Shown: positions 9,028 to 18,553 of the stretch, piece by piece | Layout: each line of letters opens with the position of its first letter | How positions within the stretch are numbered: position 1 is the stretch's first letter | Assembly: GCA_963707065.1 (NCBI GenBank) | Contig: CAVPPJ010000018.1 | Coordinates: 1 to 64,000, forward strand | Length of the DNA stretch: 64,000 bases | Direction: 5' to 3' | Origin: Palsa-506 sp963707065 | GTDB lineage: Bacteria > Actinomycetota > Actinomycetes > Streptosporangiales > Streptosporangiaceae | The notes under the pieces: model-generated | Told to the model about the DNA's origin: nothing | The model's input: only the letters and a program-made list of their open reading frames with translations | The model's database searches: none | Position numbers and translations under genes: made by a program

Positions 9028-11796
9028 GTGAAGCTTGTCCAAGGGCCGATTGTTGGTCGCGACGCGGAACTTGAGGCGGTACGGGGTTTCGTCGGCGAGC
9101 ATGCCGCTGGTCCAGCGTCGCTGACCCTCGCCGGAGTGGCAGGAATCGGCAAGACGGCGATCTGGGCGCGCGCCCTGCTGGATGCTGAGGCCGCAGGTAA
9201 CGCGGTGCGGATCTGCCGTTGCAGCGAGTCGGATGCCGCCTTGTCATTCGCTGGTCTGGGTGATCTCCTCGAGGGGCTGGATCCGTCGGAGCTAGCGGCT
9301 CTGCCTGCTGTCCAGCGAAGCGCGCTGTCCGCCGCCCTGCTCATTTCCGGTGACGGTGGCCGTGAGCCAGGCAGCAGGGTCGTCGGAGTCGCGGTACTGG
9401 GAGTGCTCCGCGCTCTTGCCCGGCCTGGGCCCCTCCTGCTGGCCGTCGATGACGTCCAGTGGCTGGATGCCAGCTCCCGCAGTGTGCTGTCCTTCGCGCT
9501 CAGAAGACTGGGCCACGAGCCTGTGCGGCTGCTCACGTCGTGCCGCACGGGCACCGCCGGCGATACCGCGCCGGATCTGGGATTGCCGGGCGAGCGGCTC
9601 GTGGTGGGCCCGGTCAGCGTCGGCACCATGCAGCGGATCGTCCAGACCAGGCTGAGCCAGACGCTCGCCCGCCCGACGCTCACCCGGCTGCACCGCGCCA
9701 CCGGCGGGAACCCGATGATGTGCCTGGAGATGGCCCGGGCGCTGCAACACCGGGGCGCCGAGCCCTCGGCCACCGATCCGCTGCCGGTCCCGGCCGACTT
9801 CAGGGTCCTGGTCACCGAACGGCTGCGCGGCTTCTCGCCGCAAACACGCGAGATGTTGCTGATTACCGCTGCGCTCGCCCAGCCCACGGTGGCGGCCGTG
9901 GCGGCGGCCGTGGGGGACGCTGACGCGGCCGCGCGATACCTGGAGGAAACCGTCGCGGCCGGCATCCTGGAAGTCGACGGCGACCGCGTCCGGTTCACGC
10001 ATCCGCTGATCGCCTCGATCCCGTACGCGGGCCTGACCCTGGCGGCTCGGCGCGCGCTGCACGAGAAGCTGGCGGCGACGGTCACCGATCCGGAGGAACA
10101 CGCCCGGCATGCCGCGCTGAGCTCAGCCGAGCCGTCATCCGTCATCGCGGCCGCCCTCGACGCAGCGGCCCGGCACGCCCGCCGGCGCGGCAGCATCGAC
10201 GCTGCCGCCGAGCTTGCTCAGCTGGCGCACAGCCGCACGCCAGCGAGCGACCCGGGCGGCAGGCTCCGCCGGGCTGTTGACGCGGCGCGGTACCTCTTCC
10301 TTCTCGGTGACCCGGCGCGGGCGAGGGCGCTGCTGGCGGCCGGGCTCGACGGGACACCGCCGGGGCCGGCGCGGGTGGACGCGCTGTTGCTCAGCGCATC
10401 GATCGCGTCTTGGGAGAGCGGAGACGCGACCGTGGCCCGCTGGTGCGAGCAGGCACTCGCCGAGGCAGGCGGGGACACCCTGCTGCTGGCCCGCAGCCAT
10501 GCCACTTTTGCCGAGACGAGCCCGTCCGCGGCCGCTGCCGACCTGTTCCATGCCGAAACGGCTGTGGATCTGCTGGAGACCATGACCGCCCCGCCGCCGG
10601 GCCTGCTGGCGAACGCGCTAGCGAACGTCGCCCTGCACCGATTCCGGCTCGGGCGCGGGCTCGCCGTCTCGACTCTGGAGCGCGCCGTGGCCTTGCAGGC
10701 GGACGCGGAACCCGTCCCGGTCAGCGACCGGGCCGGTCTCGGCCTTGGCATGTACCTCAAGGTGGTTGACCGCTTCGGGGACTCACGCGGCTGGCTGGAG
10801 ACCATGCGAGCCTGCGCTGTCGACGAGGGAGACGACAGCGCGCTGCCGATCACCCTGGGGCACCTTGCTGCTCTGGAGTGCTGGGCAGGTGAGTACGACC
10901 TCGCCTTGGCCTTGGCCACGGAAGGACGGGAGCACGCCGATCGAATGGGAATCCGCGCTCCGATGCCAGCCTCGGTGCACGTGCTCGTTCTAGCCCATCA
11001 AGGCTGCGTCGGTGAGGCACGGGCGCTCGGCGCGCGTGACCTCGCCGCGGACGAATCCGTAGGTTTCATGTCCGCGGTGGCATTGGACCTGCGCAGCCTC
11101 GGCATCGCGGAGTTCATGGCCGGCGATTTTCCGGCAGCTGCCGACCACCTGCTCCGCGCCTTGTCCATCTCCTCCCGCGAGATCGGCATCAACGAGCCAG
11201 CCATCCTCCGGCTGCACCCGGACGCGATCATGGCACTGGTCGCGCTGGCGCGCTATGCGGAGGCGGCGGAGCTGACCCGGCAACTCGACGTCGCCACCGA
11301 AGCCAATCACCACCCCTGGTCTACGGCGATGGCCGCGCGCTGCCACGGCCTGCTCAATGCCGCCAACGGCGAGCTGGCCGGCGCTATCGAGATGCTCGAA
11401 CGCGCCCTCGCCGGTCATCAGCGGCTGCCCATGCCGTTCGAGGAAGCCAGGACGCGCCTGCTGCTTGGCAGCGTGCTCCGGCGAGCAGGCCGCCGGACCG
11501 ACGCCCGCCGCGAACTGGACACCGCTCGCGCCACGTTCACCAGGCTGGGCACGCCGATCCAGGAGCGTCAGGCGAGCAGGGAGCTGGCCAGCATCAGCGG
11601 CCGGCGGCCGGAAAACGAGCTCACCCCGGTGGAACAGCGGATCGCCGACCTGGTGGCAGTCGGCCAGACCAACCGGGAGGTCGCCGCCACGGCCTTCATC
11701 AGCGTCCGGACCGTTGAGAGCCACCTCGGCCGCATCTACCGCAAGCTCGGGATACGGTCACGCACAGAACTCGCCGCGCGGGCGTCGGCGGACTGA
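9028..11796 (+). CDS. LAL-type LuxR family transcriptional regulator with AAA ATPase domain
   Basis: A 922-residue regulator. Walker A (GVAGIGKT) is at residues 36-43 and Walker B (LLLAVDD) at 136-142, followed by a long TPR-like helical region from about 340 to 850. A C-terminal LuxR helix-turn-helix covers the last 65 residues (LTPVEQRIADLVAVGQTNRE, then SVRTVESHLGRIYRKLGI). Large ATP-binding LuxR regulators commonly activate catabolic or secondary-metabolite operons. The start GTG 9028 has GGAGG upstream. The DUF4242-cupin pair begins 67 bases downstream on the same strand and is a possible target. It belongs to a different subgroup from the MalT-like regulator at 55560-58238. Confidence 0.93.
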   Translation: MKLVQGPIVGRDAELEAVRGFVGEHAAGPASLTLAGVAGIGKTAIWARALLDAEAAGNAVRICRCSESDAALSFAGLGDLLEGLDPSELAALPAVQRSALSAALLISGDGGREPGSRVVGVAVLGVLRALARPGPLLLAVDDVQWLDASSRSVLSFALRRLGHEPVRLLTSCRTGTAGDTAPDLGLPGERLVVGPVSVGTMQRIVQTRLSQTLARPTLTRLHRATGGNPMMCLEMARALQHRGAEPSATDPLPVPADFRVLVTERLRGFSPQTREMLLITAALAQPTVAAVAAAVGDADAAARYLEETVAAGILEVDGDRVRFTHPLIASIPYAGLTLAARRALHEKLAATVTDPEEHARHAALSSAEPSSVIAAALDAAARHARRRGSIDAAAELAQLAHSRTPASDPGGRLRRAVDAARYLFLLGDPARARALLAAGLDGTPPGPARVDALLLSASIASWESGDATVARWCEQALAEAGGDTLLLARSHATFAETSPSAAAADLFHAETAVDLLETMTAPPPGLLANALANVALHRFRLGRGLAVSTLERAVALQADAEPVPVSDRAGLGLGMYLKVVDRFGDSRGWLETMRACAVDEGDDSALPITLGHLAALECWAGEYDLALALATEGREHADRMGIRAPMPASVHVLVLAHQGCVGEARALGARDLAADESVGFMSAVALDLRSLGIAEFMAGDFPAAADHLLRALSISSREIGINEPAILRLHPDAIMALVALARYAEAAELTRQLDVATEANHHPWSTAMAARCHGLLNAANGELAGAIEMLERALAGHQRLPMPFEEARTRLLLGSVLRRAGRRTDARRELDTARATFTRLGTPIQERQASRELASISGRRPENELTPVEQRIADLVAVGQTNREVAATAFISVRTVESHLGRIYRKLGIRSRTELAARASAD

Positions 11797-11863
11797 TCCG
11801 GCGTGGTCAAAGTTGCGTAGTTCCCCCGACGCGGTGCCGCCCTGACGCTCGTAGCGTTCGAGC

Positions 11864-12226
11864 ATGACCACACGGCGCATCCACGACCCGGACGCCTCCA
11901 GCTCGGTGTTCCTCGTCGAGCGGTACCTGCCACCGGCGGCGGCCGAGAGCCTCGCGGCTTCGGTCGGCCGCCTCGCTCAGCTGTGCGAGCTATCAGCCGA
12001 ATCCGGCGCGGCCGGCGAGGTGCAGTACCTGCACTCCGCCTACCTGCCCACCGAGGACACCTGCTTCTGCCTGTTCCGGGCGGCGGCAGCTGACATCGTC
12101 CGGGCGCTGAACGAGGCGGCCGACTTCGCGCTGGACCGGATCACGGCCGCCGTCCGGCTCTACCCGATCAGCCAACTACCTGACGTCCAAGCCGACCGCT
12201 CTTCCGCAGAAAGCAGGCCAATATGA
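11864..12226 (+). CDS. DUF4242-like small protein
   Basis: A 120-residue protein. FLVERYLPPAAAESLAASV, VQYLHSAYLPTEDTCFCLF and ADIVRALNEAADFALDRITA follow the ferredoxin-like DUF4242 pattern (nickel-binding or signal-related annotations exist, function unproven). Its stop overlaps the start of the cupin gene by four bases (ATGA), so the two are translationally coupled. Both lie directly downstream of the LAL regulator gene. Confidence 0.72.
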   Translation: MTTRRIHDPDASSSVFLVERYLPPAAAESLAASVGRLAQLCELSAESGAAGEVQYLHSAYLPTEDTCFCLFRAAAADIVRALNEAADFALDRITAAVRLYPISQLPDVQADRSSAESRPI

Positions 12227-12759
12227 CCGCCACCTCATCCACCCCGACCGCGAGCCTGTCCGACCCGCCGGCCCTGACCATCCTGCGACCCGGCGAGGGC
12301 GCCACCGGCTGGCTGGGCACTATCGGCGTCCAGTTCAAGCTCCTGGGCAGTCAAACCAACGGCGCCGTGTCCATCGTCGAGCATCCATTCCCCGTCGGCG
12401 CGCTGGTGGTACCCCACCTGCACACGCTGGAGGATGAGTACTCCATCGTCACCGAGGGCGAGATCGGCTTCCGGTCCGGTGACCGCGAAGTCGTCCTAGG
12501 CACTGGTGGCTACATCACCAAGCCGCGCGGCGAGATGCACACGATGTGGAACGCCGGCCAGCTGCCCGCCCGGATGATAGAGATCATCAGCCCGTCCGGC
12601 TTCGAGAACTTCTTCCGGGAATTGTCCGAGGTCCTCGCCGCCGGGCCACCCGACCCCGAGCAGCTGATGCCCCTCGCCGCCCGCTACGGCGTACAGCTCG
12701 GCCAGCCGAGCTGGCTGCCCGACGTCATCGCGCGCTACAACCTGACGCCACCGATGTAG
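12223..12759 (+). CDS. cupin-domain protein
   Basis: A 178-residue single-domain cupin. The metal-binding motif 1 is visible in VVPHLHTLEDEYSIVTEGEI (two histidines and a glutamate) and motif 2 in PRGEMHTMWNAG. The C-terminal helices FENFFRELSEVL and EQLMPLAARYG resemble quercetinase-like or redox cupins in actinomycetes. The enzymatic activity is not established. It is coupled by a four-base overlap to the DUF4242 gene. Confidence 0.88.
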   Translation: MTATSSTPTASLSDPPALTILRPGEGATGWLGTIGVQFKLLGSQTNGAVSIVEHPFPVGALVVPHLHTLEDEYSIVTEGEIGFRSGDREVVLGTGGYITKPRGEMHTMWNAGQLPARMIEIISPSGFENFFRELSEVLAAGPPDPEQLMPLAARYGVQLGQPSWLPDVIARYNLTPPM

Positions 12760-12836
12760 CAGGGGCGATGCTCCCGGCCCTTTGGGTTTCCCGGCAGACT
12801 GGGCTGGACGAGAGCGTCCCGACGAGAAGAGCAGCC

Positions 12837-13811
12837 ATGAACGACCCTGGCGTCACCCGCGTCGCCGTCTATATCGACTTCGACAACATCGTGATCTCAC
12901 GGTATGACCAGGTTCATGGCCGGAGCCAGTTCCAGCGTGACAAGGTGCGCGGGTTCAACAGGGCCGACAGGTCGGCCGATCCCGACACCGCGGAGAAGCT
13001 CCAGCGCGCCACCGTGGACGTCGGCGCGGTGATCGACTTCGCCTCATCGTTCGGCACCCTCGTGCTGACCCGCGCCTATGCGGACTGGTCAGCCCCCGTG
13101 AACGCCGACTACCGCGGGCAGCTCGTCAGCCGCGCAGTGGACCTGGTGCAGCTCTTTCCGGCCGCCGCCTACGCCAAGAACGGTGCCGACATCCGGCTGG
13201 CCGTGGATGCGGTGGAGGACATGTTCCGCCTTCCCGACCTGACCCACGTGGTGATCGTGGCCGGGGACTCCGATTACATCGCCCTCGCCCAGCGGTGCAG
13301 GCGTCTGGGCCGTTACGTCGTGGGTGTCGGGGTAGCAGGATCGACCAGCAGGTCGCTCGCCGCGGCGTGTGACGAGCTCGTCACCTACGATGCGCTCCCG
13401 GGCGTCACGCCCGCCGACGCCTCCCCGCTGCCAGCCGCACCGGCGAACGGCGCACCGGCGGAACTTCAGGAGCCCGGCGACGGGCCGGCCGCGCGGGGTT
13501 CGCGGCGTACCAGGCGGCCACCGGCCGCGGTAACCGACGAGACTGACGTCGATTCCGAAGACCCGCAAGAGCTGGCGACCAGGCTCCTTGAACGGGCGCT
13601 GCGACTCGGCCAGGAAAAGGATGACGCGGACTGGCTGCATAGCTCCGCGGTGAAGAGCCAGATGAGGCGCATGGACCCGTCATTCAGCGAGAGGGCACTG
13701 GGCTACCGTTCGTTCTCAGACTTCGTGAAGTCACGAGAAGCCGTCGCCGAACTCGATGAGACAAACCCCGTGCGGCTCGTACGGCTCAACCCAGCCATGA
13801 CCGCACCGTAG
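12837..13811 (+). CDS. NYN-domain nuclease-like protein with C-terminal LOTUS/OST-HTH domain
   Basis: A 324-residue fusion. The N-terminal NYN (PIN-like) domain shows VAVYIDFDN with two aspartates, the middle acidic residue in RLAVDAVEDMF, and VVIVAGDSDYIALA, which together form the metal-binding acidic cluster of NYN ribonucleases. After a low-complexity linker (about 190-235) the last 75 residues match the LOTUS/OST-HTH RNA-binding fold (SSAVKSQMRRMDPSFSERAL, then YRSFSDFVKS). Such proteins are presumed RNA-processing factors. ATG 12837 is chosen because the NYN strand begins immediately after it. The SDR gene starts 8 bases downstream. Confidence 0.88.
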   Translation: MNDPGVTRVAVYIDFDNIVISRYDQVHGRSQFQRDKVRGFNRADRSADPDTAEKLQRATVDVGAVIDFASSFGTLVLTRAYADWSAPVNADYRGQLVSRAVDLVQLFPAAAYAKNGADIRLAVDAVEDMFRLPDLTHVVIVAGDSDYIALAQRCRRLGRYVVGVGVAGSTSRSLAAACDELVTYDALPGVTPADASPLPAAPANGAPAELQEPGDGPAARGSRRTRRPPAAVTDETDVDSEDPQELATRLLERALRLGQEKDDADWLHSSAVKSQMRRMDPSFSERALGYRSFSDFVKSREAVAELDETNPVRLVRLNPAMTAP

Positions 13812-13819
13812 GAGCTGCG

Positions 13820-14608
13820 GTGAACGACGGCATTCAGCTGACCGGAACTCGGGTACTGGTCACCGGCGGTACCAGCGGGCTCGGCCTGGCCATGGCCAGC
13901 GCGCTGGCCGGGGCCGGTGCCACCGTCGTGATCACCAGCAGGTCGGCGGAGCGCGCCGAGGCCGCGGCGGCGCGCCTGAATGGCGCCATGGGCATCGTCG
14001 CTGACGCCGGCGACGAGGTCTCCGTCGCCCGCGCAGTCAGCGAGACCTGGTCGCGGTTCGGCGGCATCGACCTGCTCGTCAACAATGCCGGCCTCGGTAT
14101 GAGGACGGTCAATCCGCAGTTCCTGGTCGAGCCAATGGGATTCTGGGAAGTACCCGCCGACAGGTTCCGGGCGGTTATCGAGGTCAACCTCACCGGATAT
14201 TTCCTGATGGCCAGGGAAGTCACGGCCCGGATGCTCAAGGCCGGGTCAGGGCGGATCGTCAACATCTCGATGAGCCACTCCACGATGAACCGGCGCGGTT
14301 TCGTTCCTTACGGGCCGTCCCGGGCCGGCGCCGAGGCCCTCTCCCGGATCATGGCGGCCGACCTGCGCAATACTCCGGTCACCGTCAACATCCTGCTGCC
14401 CGGCGGCGCGACCGAGACCGGCATGCTCCCGCCGGCCGCGGACCGGCCCGCGCACCTGGTCCCGATCGACCCGGCCGTGATGGGCGCGCCCATCGTGTGG
14501 CTGGCATCCCCGGCGGCAGCCGGCCTGCGCGACGAGCGCATCGTGGCCACCGAGTTCAACGCCTGGCTGGGCCGCCGAGCGGCGCCCGGCACGCCAGATC
14601 CGGGGTGA
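13820..14608 (+). CDS. short-chain dehydrogenase/reductase with non-canonical active site
   Basis: A 262-residue classical-length SDR. The cofactor loop TGGTSGLG is at residues 15-22, NNAG at 88-91, the active-site Asn at 123, Ser at 150/152 and Tyr at 164. The position normally held by the catalytic lysine (YxxxK) is an arginine: YGPSR at 164-168. That substitution usually reduces or changes activity, so the enzyme may be divergent. It starts with GTG after GGAG, 8 bases behind the NYN gene. Its 3' end overlaps the convergent amidase gene by 53 bases. Confidence 0.86.
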   Translation: MNDGIQLTGTRVLVTGGTSGLGLAMASALAGAGATVVITSRSAERAEAAAARLNGAMGIVADAGDEVSVARAVSETWSRFGGIDLLVNNAGLGMRTVNPQFLVEPMGFWEVPADRFRAVIEVNLTGYFLMAREVTARMLKAGSGRIVNISMSHSTMNRRGFVPYGPSRAGAEALSRIMAADLRNTPVTVNILLPGGATETGMLPPAADRPAHLVPIDPAVMGAPIVWLASPAAAGLRDERIVATEFNAWLGRRAAPGTPDPG

Positions 14609-16037
14609 TGGCTGCGTGGCCTGTCGCGGCCTCGAAGGCGTGCGCCACGGCGAGCAGGTCCCAGTCGCCGCGACGTTTGCCGACCAGCTGCAGGCCCACG
14701 GGCAGGCCACCCGGCGTGAAGCCGGCTGGCACGCTGATAGCAGGCAGGCCGGTCATGGAGATCAGGTATGCCGAGGCCATCCAGTCCAGGTAGGTCTGCT
14801 GTGGCCGGCCGTTGATCTCATGCACCCAGTCCAGGGTCACGTCAAACGGCGCTACCTGGCTGACGGGGCATGCCAGCACATCCACCCCGGCGAAAAACTC
14901 GCTGATCCGCTCGGCCAGCGCGGCGCGCAGCATGGTGGCGCGGCTCAGGTCAGCCACCGAGAGGTCAAGGCCGCGCTCGATGTTCCAGCGCACGTTGGCG
15001 CCGACCAGGTCCGGATGCTCGCGCAGCAGCTGGCCGTGGACGGTCGCGAACCTGAACGCGCGGAACGTGCGGAATGCCTCATCCGCGCCTGACAGGTCGG
15101 GCGTCGCATCGGTGACCACCCCGGTCAGGTCCGTCAGGACCTGCCGGGCCGGGGCCAGCACCTCGAGCACTTCCGGTTCGACTGGCAGGCCGAGATCATG
15201 GCTCCAGGCAACCCGGATGCCCCGCAGATCCCGGCTAAGCAGCGCACGAATCTGCGCCGGATTGGTCACTGCGGGCGGCGGCTGGTCCAGCGCCAGCGGA
15301 ACCCGCGGGTCAGGGCCGGCCAGGACGGCCAGCAGCAGCGCAGCGTCAGCGACGGTACGCGCCATGGGCCCGGAAACGCCAAGCTGGTCGGCAACGTCGG
15401 AAAGCGGCCAGCCAGGAACCCTGCCCGGAGCAGGCCGGAATCCGACGACGTTGCAGAAGCTGGCGGGATTCCGCAATGACCCGCCCAGATCGCTGCCGTC
15501 TGCCAGGCAGATCAGCCTCGCGGCCAGCGCAGCCGCCGCGCCGCCGCTGCTGCCGCCAGCGCTGCGGCCGAGGTGGTAAGGATTGCGGGTAGCCCCGAAT
15601 ACCGGATTTACGGTGTGCGAGCCCGCGCCGAACTCGGGCGTGTTCGTCTTACCCAGGCTGATCGCGCCCGCTTGCGCCATCCGCGCGACCACGAGCGCAT
15701 CGCGGTCAGGCACGTACGCGGCGAAAAGCGGCGACCCGTAGGTAGTCCGCACCCCTGCCGTGTCGGCAAGATCCTTGTGCGCGACCGGCAAGCCGTGCAG
15801 CAAGCCCGGCGGCTCGCCACGGGCCATCGCCGCATCAGCTGCCGAGGCCCTGGCCAGCGCCGAATCGAAGGTGCGGGTGACAACGGCATTGATTGCAGGA
15901 TCGAATGCCTCGATCCGCCCGATGTGAGCCGATATGACCTCACGTGCCGACACGTCGCGACGGCGCAGCATTCCTGCCAGGTCAATGGCATTTTGCAGGC
16001 ACAGGTCACTCACCGGCTGCTCCCTGGGTCCGGCCAT
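14556..16037 (-). CDS. amidase (amidase signature family)
   Basis: A 493-residue amidase-signature enzyme with the Ser-cisSer-Lys triad visible: lysine 88 in VAHKD, the glycine/serine loop GGSSGG at 161-166, and the nucleophile serine 187 in GSDLGGSLRNPA. Such enzymes hydrolyse amides, including aryl-amides and indole-acetamide-like substrates; the substrate cannot be read from sequence. The C-terminal INGRPQQTYLDWM and GLPAISVPAGFTPGGLPVGL are typical. It is transcribed against the SDR gene with overlapping 3' ends. Confidence 0.93.
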   Translation of the reverse strand: MAGPREQPVSDLCLQNAIDLAGMLRRRDVSAREVISAHIGRIEAFDPAINAVVTRTFDSALARASAADAAMARGEPPGLLHGLPVAHKDLADTAGVRTTYGSPLFAAYVPDRDALVVARMAQAGAISLGKTNTPEFGAGSHTVNPVFGATRNPYHLGRSAGGSSGGAAAALAARLICLADGSDLGGSLRNPASFCNVVGFRPAPGRVPGWPLSDVADQLGVSGPMARTVADAALLLAVLAGPDPRVPLALDQPPPAVTNPAQIRALLSRDLRGIRVAWSHDLGLPVEPEVLEVLAPARQVLTDLTGVVTDATPDLSGADEAFRTFRAFRFATVHGQLLREHPDLVGANVRWNIERGLDLSVADLSRATMLRAALAERISEFFAGVDVLACPVSQVAPFDVTLDWVHEINGRPQQTYLDWMASAYLISMTGLPAISVPAGFTPGGLPVGLQLVGKRRGDWDLLAVAHAFEAATGHAAITPDLACRAPLGGPARR

Positions 16038-16160
16038 GCGGGTTGCCGACGGTCATCTAACGTGCTAGCGCCAGGCTAGATCATGCAGATGAGGCCTACC
16101 ATCGGCTTGCGAGGCAGATGCTCCGGGACAGGTGTGTTTGTGCCAGCAAGGAGGAGCGCA

Positions 16161-16361
16161 GTGAAAGTGCAGATCAGTTCAGAGCGCTGCCAGGGGCATG
16201 GCCGCTGCTATGACCTCGTGCCGGGCCTGTTTCGCGAGGACGAGGAGGGCTACGGGAAGATTCTCGGCGACGGTGCCGTGCCGCCGGGCGAAGAACGCGA
16301 GGCGCGTCTCGCGGCGGCTAACTGCCCCGAACGTGCGATCGACCTCCTGCAGGAGGCGTGA
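16161..16361 (+). CDS. small ferredoxin (3Fe-4S/4Fe-4S type), P450 partner
   Basis: A 66-residue ferredoxin starting at GTG 16161 with AAGGAGGA 5-12 bases upstream. Cluster ligands appear as CQGHGRC and, near the end, CPERAI, the three-cysteine arrangement of actinobacterial 3Fe-4S ferredoxins. The stop lies one base before the P450 start at 16363, so the pair is almost certainly cotranscribed. By analogy with such pairs it should pass electrons from a ferredoxin reductase to the P450; no reductase gene is present here. Confidence 0.92.
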   Translation: MKVQISSERCQGHGRCYDLVPGLFREDEEGYGKILGDGAVPPGEEREARLAAANCPERAIDLLQEA

Positions 16362-16362
16362 C

Positions 16363-17634
16363 GTGGCCGTCGATGACCGCTTCAGCCAGGATTTCCGGGA
16401 GCCGGACGACGACCAGCCGCTGGGCACCCGCAACGAGATCGTCACCGGCCCGGTCGCCGACTGGGCGACCGATTTCTCCCATCTCGAGCCAGAGTGGTCC
16501 GCTGACCCCTACCCGATCCAGGACGACCTGCGGCAGCGCTGCCCGATCGCGCGCACCGGACGGTTCGGCGGCGGATGGCTGCCGACGCGTTATGAGGACG
16601 TCGCGGCGATTGCCTATGACACCGAGCACTTCTCCTCGCGAGCGATCATCGTGAGCAATTTCCGGCCGCCCCGGGAGCTGGCCCCGGTTGGCGGCTCGCC
16701 GCCGATCTCCTCCGACCCGCCGTTCCATCACGATGCGCGCAAGCTGCTGCTCGCCGCGTTCACCAGGACCGCGGTCACTAAGCAGGAGCCGGCGACGAGG
16801 ACGTTCTGTCACTCGCTCATCGACGCGTTCAAGGGCCAGGACATCGTCGACGCCGCGGCCCAATACGCGCAGCACATCCCGGTGCGGGTTATCGCCGGCC
16901 TGCTCGGCTTCCCGCCACAGGACGGACCGCAATTCCGTGAGTTCGTCGAGGACCTGCTCGAAGGCATCAACCTGCCTGCGGAGGAGCGCATCGCGCGGGT
17001 TTCACGCTTGTTCGACTACCTGCTCGCGCAGGTCCACGACCACGTAGATAATCCGCGTGAGGACCTCACTACCTACCTGATCAACGCGGAACTGCATGGT
17101 CGCAAACTCGATCCCTCACACGTCGTCGGCACGATGGCCCTGCTGCTGATCGCCGGCATCGACACGACATGGAGCGCGATCGGCGCGTCCTTGTGGCACC
17201 TGGCCAAGACGCCGCAGGACCGCGTGCGACTGGTCGCCGATCCCCAGCTGCTGCCGACCGCGATGGAGGAGTTCCTCCGCGCCTACGCGCCGGTCACCAT
17301 GGCGCGGCTGGTGAAGAAAGACATGCACTGGCGCGGTGCCGACATGAAGACCGATGACTGGATCCTGCTGTCGTTCCCGGCGGCCAACCGTGATCCGGCA
17401 CAGTTCGACCGCGCGGGTCAGGTCGTCATCGACCGCGAGATCAACCGGCACGCCGCGTTCGGCCTCGGCATCCACCGCTGCGTGGGATCGCACCTGGCCC
17501 GGATGGAACTCCGGGTCGCACTCGAAGCGTGGCTAGAGCGGATCCCGGTGTTCAGCCTCGATGACCCGTCGGCCGTGACATGGTCCGCGGGCCAGATCCG
17601 CGGTCCGCGTACCCTCCCGCTCCGCATCGGCTAA
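16363..17634 (+). CDS. cytochrome P450
   Basis: A 423-residue P450. The I-helix motif AGIDTT is at residues 264-269, ExxR at 303-306 (EFLR), and the heme loop FGLGIHRCVG carries the cysteine at 373. The acidic residue in AGIDTT replaces the usual Glu/His pair, as in many CYP families. GTG 16363 is one base after the ferredoxin stop. The LLM oxidoreductase follows after 37 bases. The substrate is unknown, and the sequence differs clearly from the P450 at 2591-3844. Confidence 0.93.
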   Translation: MAVDDRFSQDFREPDDDQPLGTRNEIVTGPVADWATDFSHLEPEWSADPYPIQDDLRQRCPIARTGRFGGGWLPTRYEDVAAIAYDTEHFSSRAIIVSNFRPPRELAPVGGSPPISSDPPFHHDARKLLLAAFTRTAVTKQEPATRTFCHSLIDAFKGQDIVDAAAQYAQHIPVRVIAGLLGFPPQDGPQFREFVEDLLEGINLPAEERIARVSRLFDYLLAQVHDHVDNPREDLTTYLINAELHGRKLDPSHVVGTMALLLIAGIDTTWSAIGASLWHLAKTPQDRVRLVADPQLLPTAMEEFLRAYAPVTMARLVKKDMHWRGADMKTDDWILLSFPAANRDPAQFDRAGQVVIDREINRHAAFGLGIHRCVGSHLARMELRVALEAWLERIPVFSLDDPSAVTWSAGQIRGPRTLPLRIG

Positions 17635-17671
17635 CCACAACCGTGCCGCTAAGCGCTAAGCTCTCGCGTCG

Positions 17672-18553
17672 ATGAGGATCGGCGTGACGTTGCCGTTCGG
17701 GGCGTCGGATGGACCGGGCCGGCTGCCCACCTGGCGGGAGATGCACGGGTTCGCGACCCACGCCGAGGCCATCGGGCTGGATTCGCTCTGGGTCTGCGAC
17801 CATTTCCTGTCCGGCCCGGCGGACAGCCCCGCCGGGGACATCCACGAGAGCTGGACCATCGTCGCCGCACTCGCGGCATCGACTCACGCGATCGAACTGG
17901 GCCAGCTCGTGATGTGCGTATCGTTTCGCAGCCCGGCGCTGCTGGCGAAGATGGCGGTCACCGCCGACGGCGTCAGCGGTGGCCGTCTCATCCTGGGTCT
18001 GGGCGCTGGCTGGTATGACCCGGAATACCTGGCCTTCGGCTTCCCGGCCGACCACCGTGCCGCCCGGTTCGAAGAGGCGCTGCAGATCATCGGACCGCTG
18101 CTGCGCGGCGAGCGGCTGACCTTTGCCGGCCGCTACCACCAGATGCGCGACGCGGTGCTGCTTCCGCCGCCGGACCGGCCAATCCCGATCCTGGTGGCCG
18201 GCCACCGCCCGCGGATGCTGCGGCTGACCGCACGCTACGCCGATGCCTGGAACACCGCCTGGTTCGGGCTGCCCGGCAAGCGGCTGGGCCAGCGGCTGGC
18301 CGACATGCACGCCGCGCTGCAGGCTGAAAACCGCGACCCGGCCACGCTGCGCCGCACCGTAGGCATGGACTGCGAATTGACCGACCCCGGCCAGACCGGC
18401 GGCCGGTCGCTCGCCGGCCTCGCCGACAACCTGGCCCGCGCGATGGACGCGTACGAACGGCTCGGCATTGACGACCTCATCGTCCGCCTCCAGCCGAGTA
18501 CCCGGCCGGCCCTGGACCAGCTGGCCCGCGCCATAAAGATTCGCGGCCATTGA
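17672..18553 (+). CDS. LLM-class flavin-dependent oxidoreductase
   Basis: A 293-residue luciferase-like monooxygenase fold protein: GFATHAEAIGLDSLWVCDHF near residues 26-47, LGQLVMCVSFRSPALLAKMA, and the flavin-loop pattern GRLILGLGAGW near 105-115, ending with AGLADNLARAMDAYERLGI. Actinobacterial members use FMN or F420; the cofactor is undecided. It sits third in the ferredoxin-P450 operon and its stop overlaps the TTG start of the next gene by four bases. The setting suggests oxidation of the same unknown substrate. Confidence 0.9.
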   Translation: MRIGVTLPFGASDGPGRLPTWREMHGFATHAEAIGLDSLWVCDHFLSGPADSPAGDIHESWTIVAALAASTHAIELGQLVMCVSFRSPALLAKMAVTADGVSGGRLILGLGAGWYDPEYLAFGFPADHRAARFEEALQIIGPLLRGERLTFAGRYHQMRDAVLLPPPDRPIPILVAGHRPRMLRLTARYADAWNTAWFGLPGKRLGQRLADMHAALQAENRDPATLRRTVGMDCELTDPGQTGGRSLAGLADNLARAMDAYERLGIDDLIVRLQPSTRPALDQLARAIKIRGH

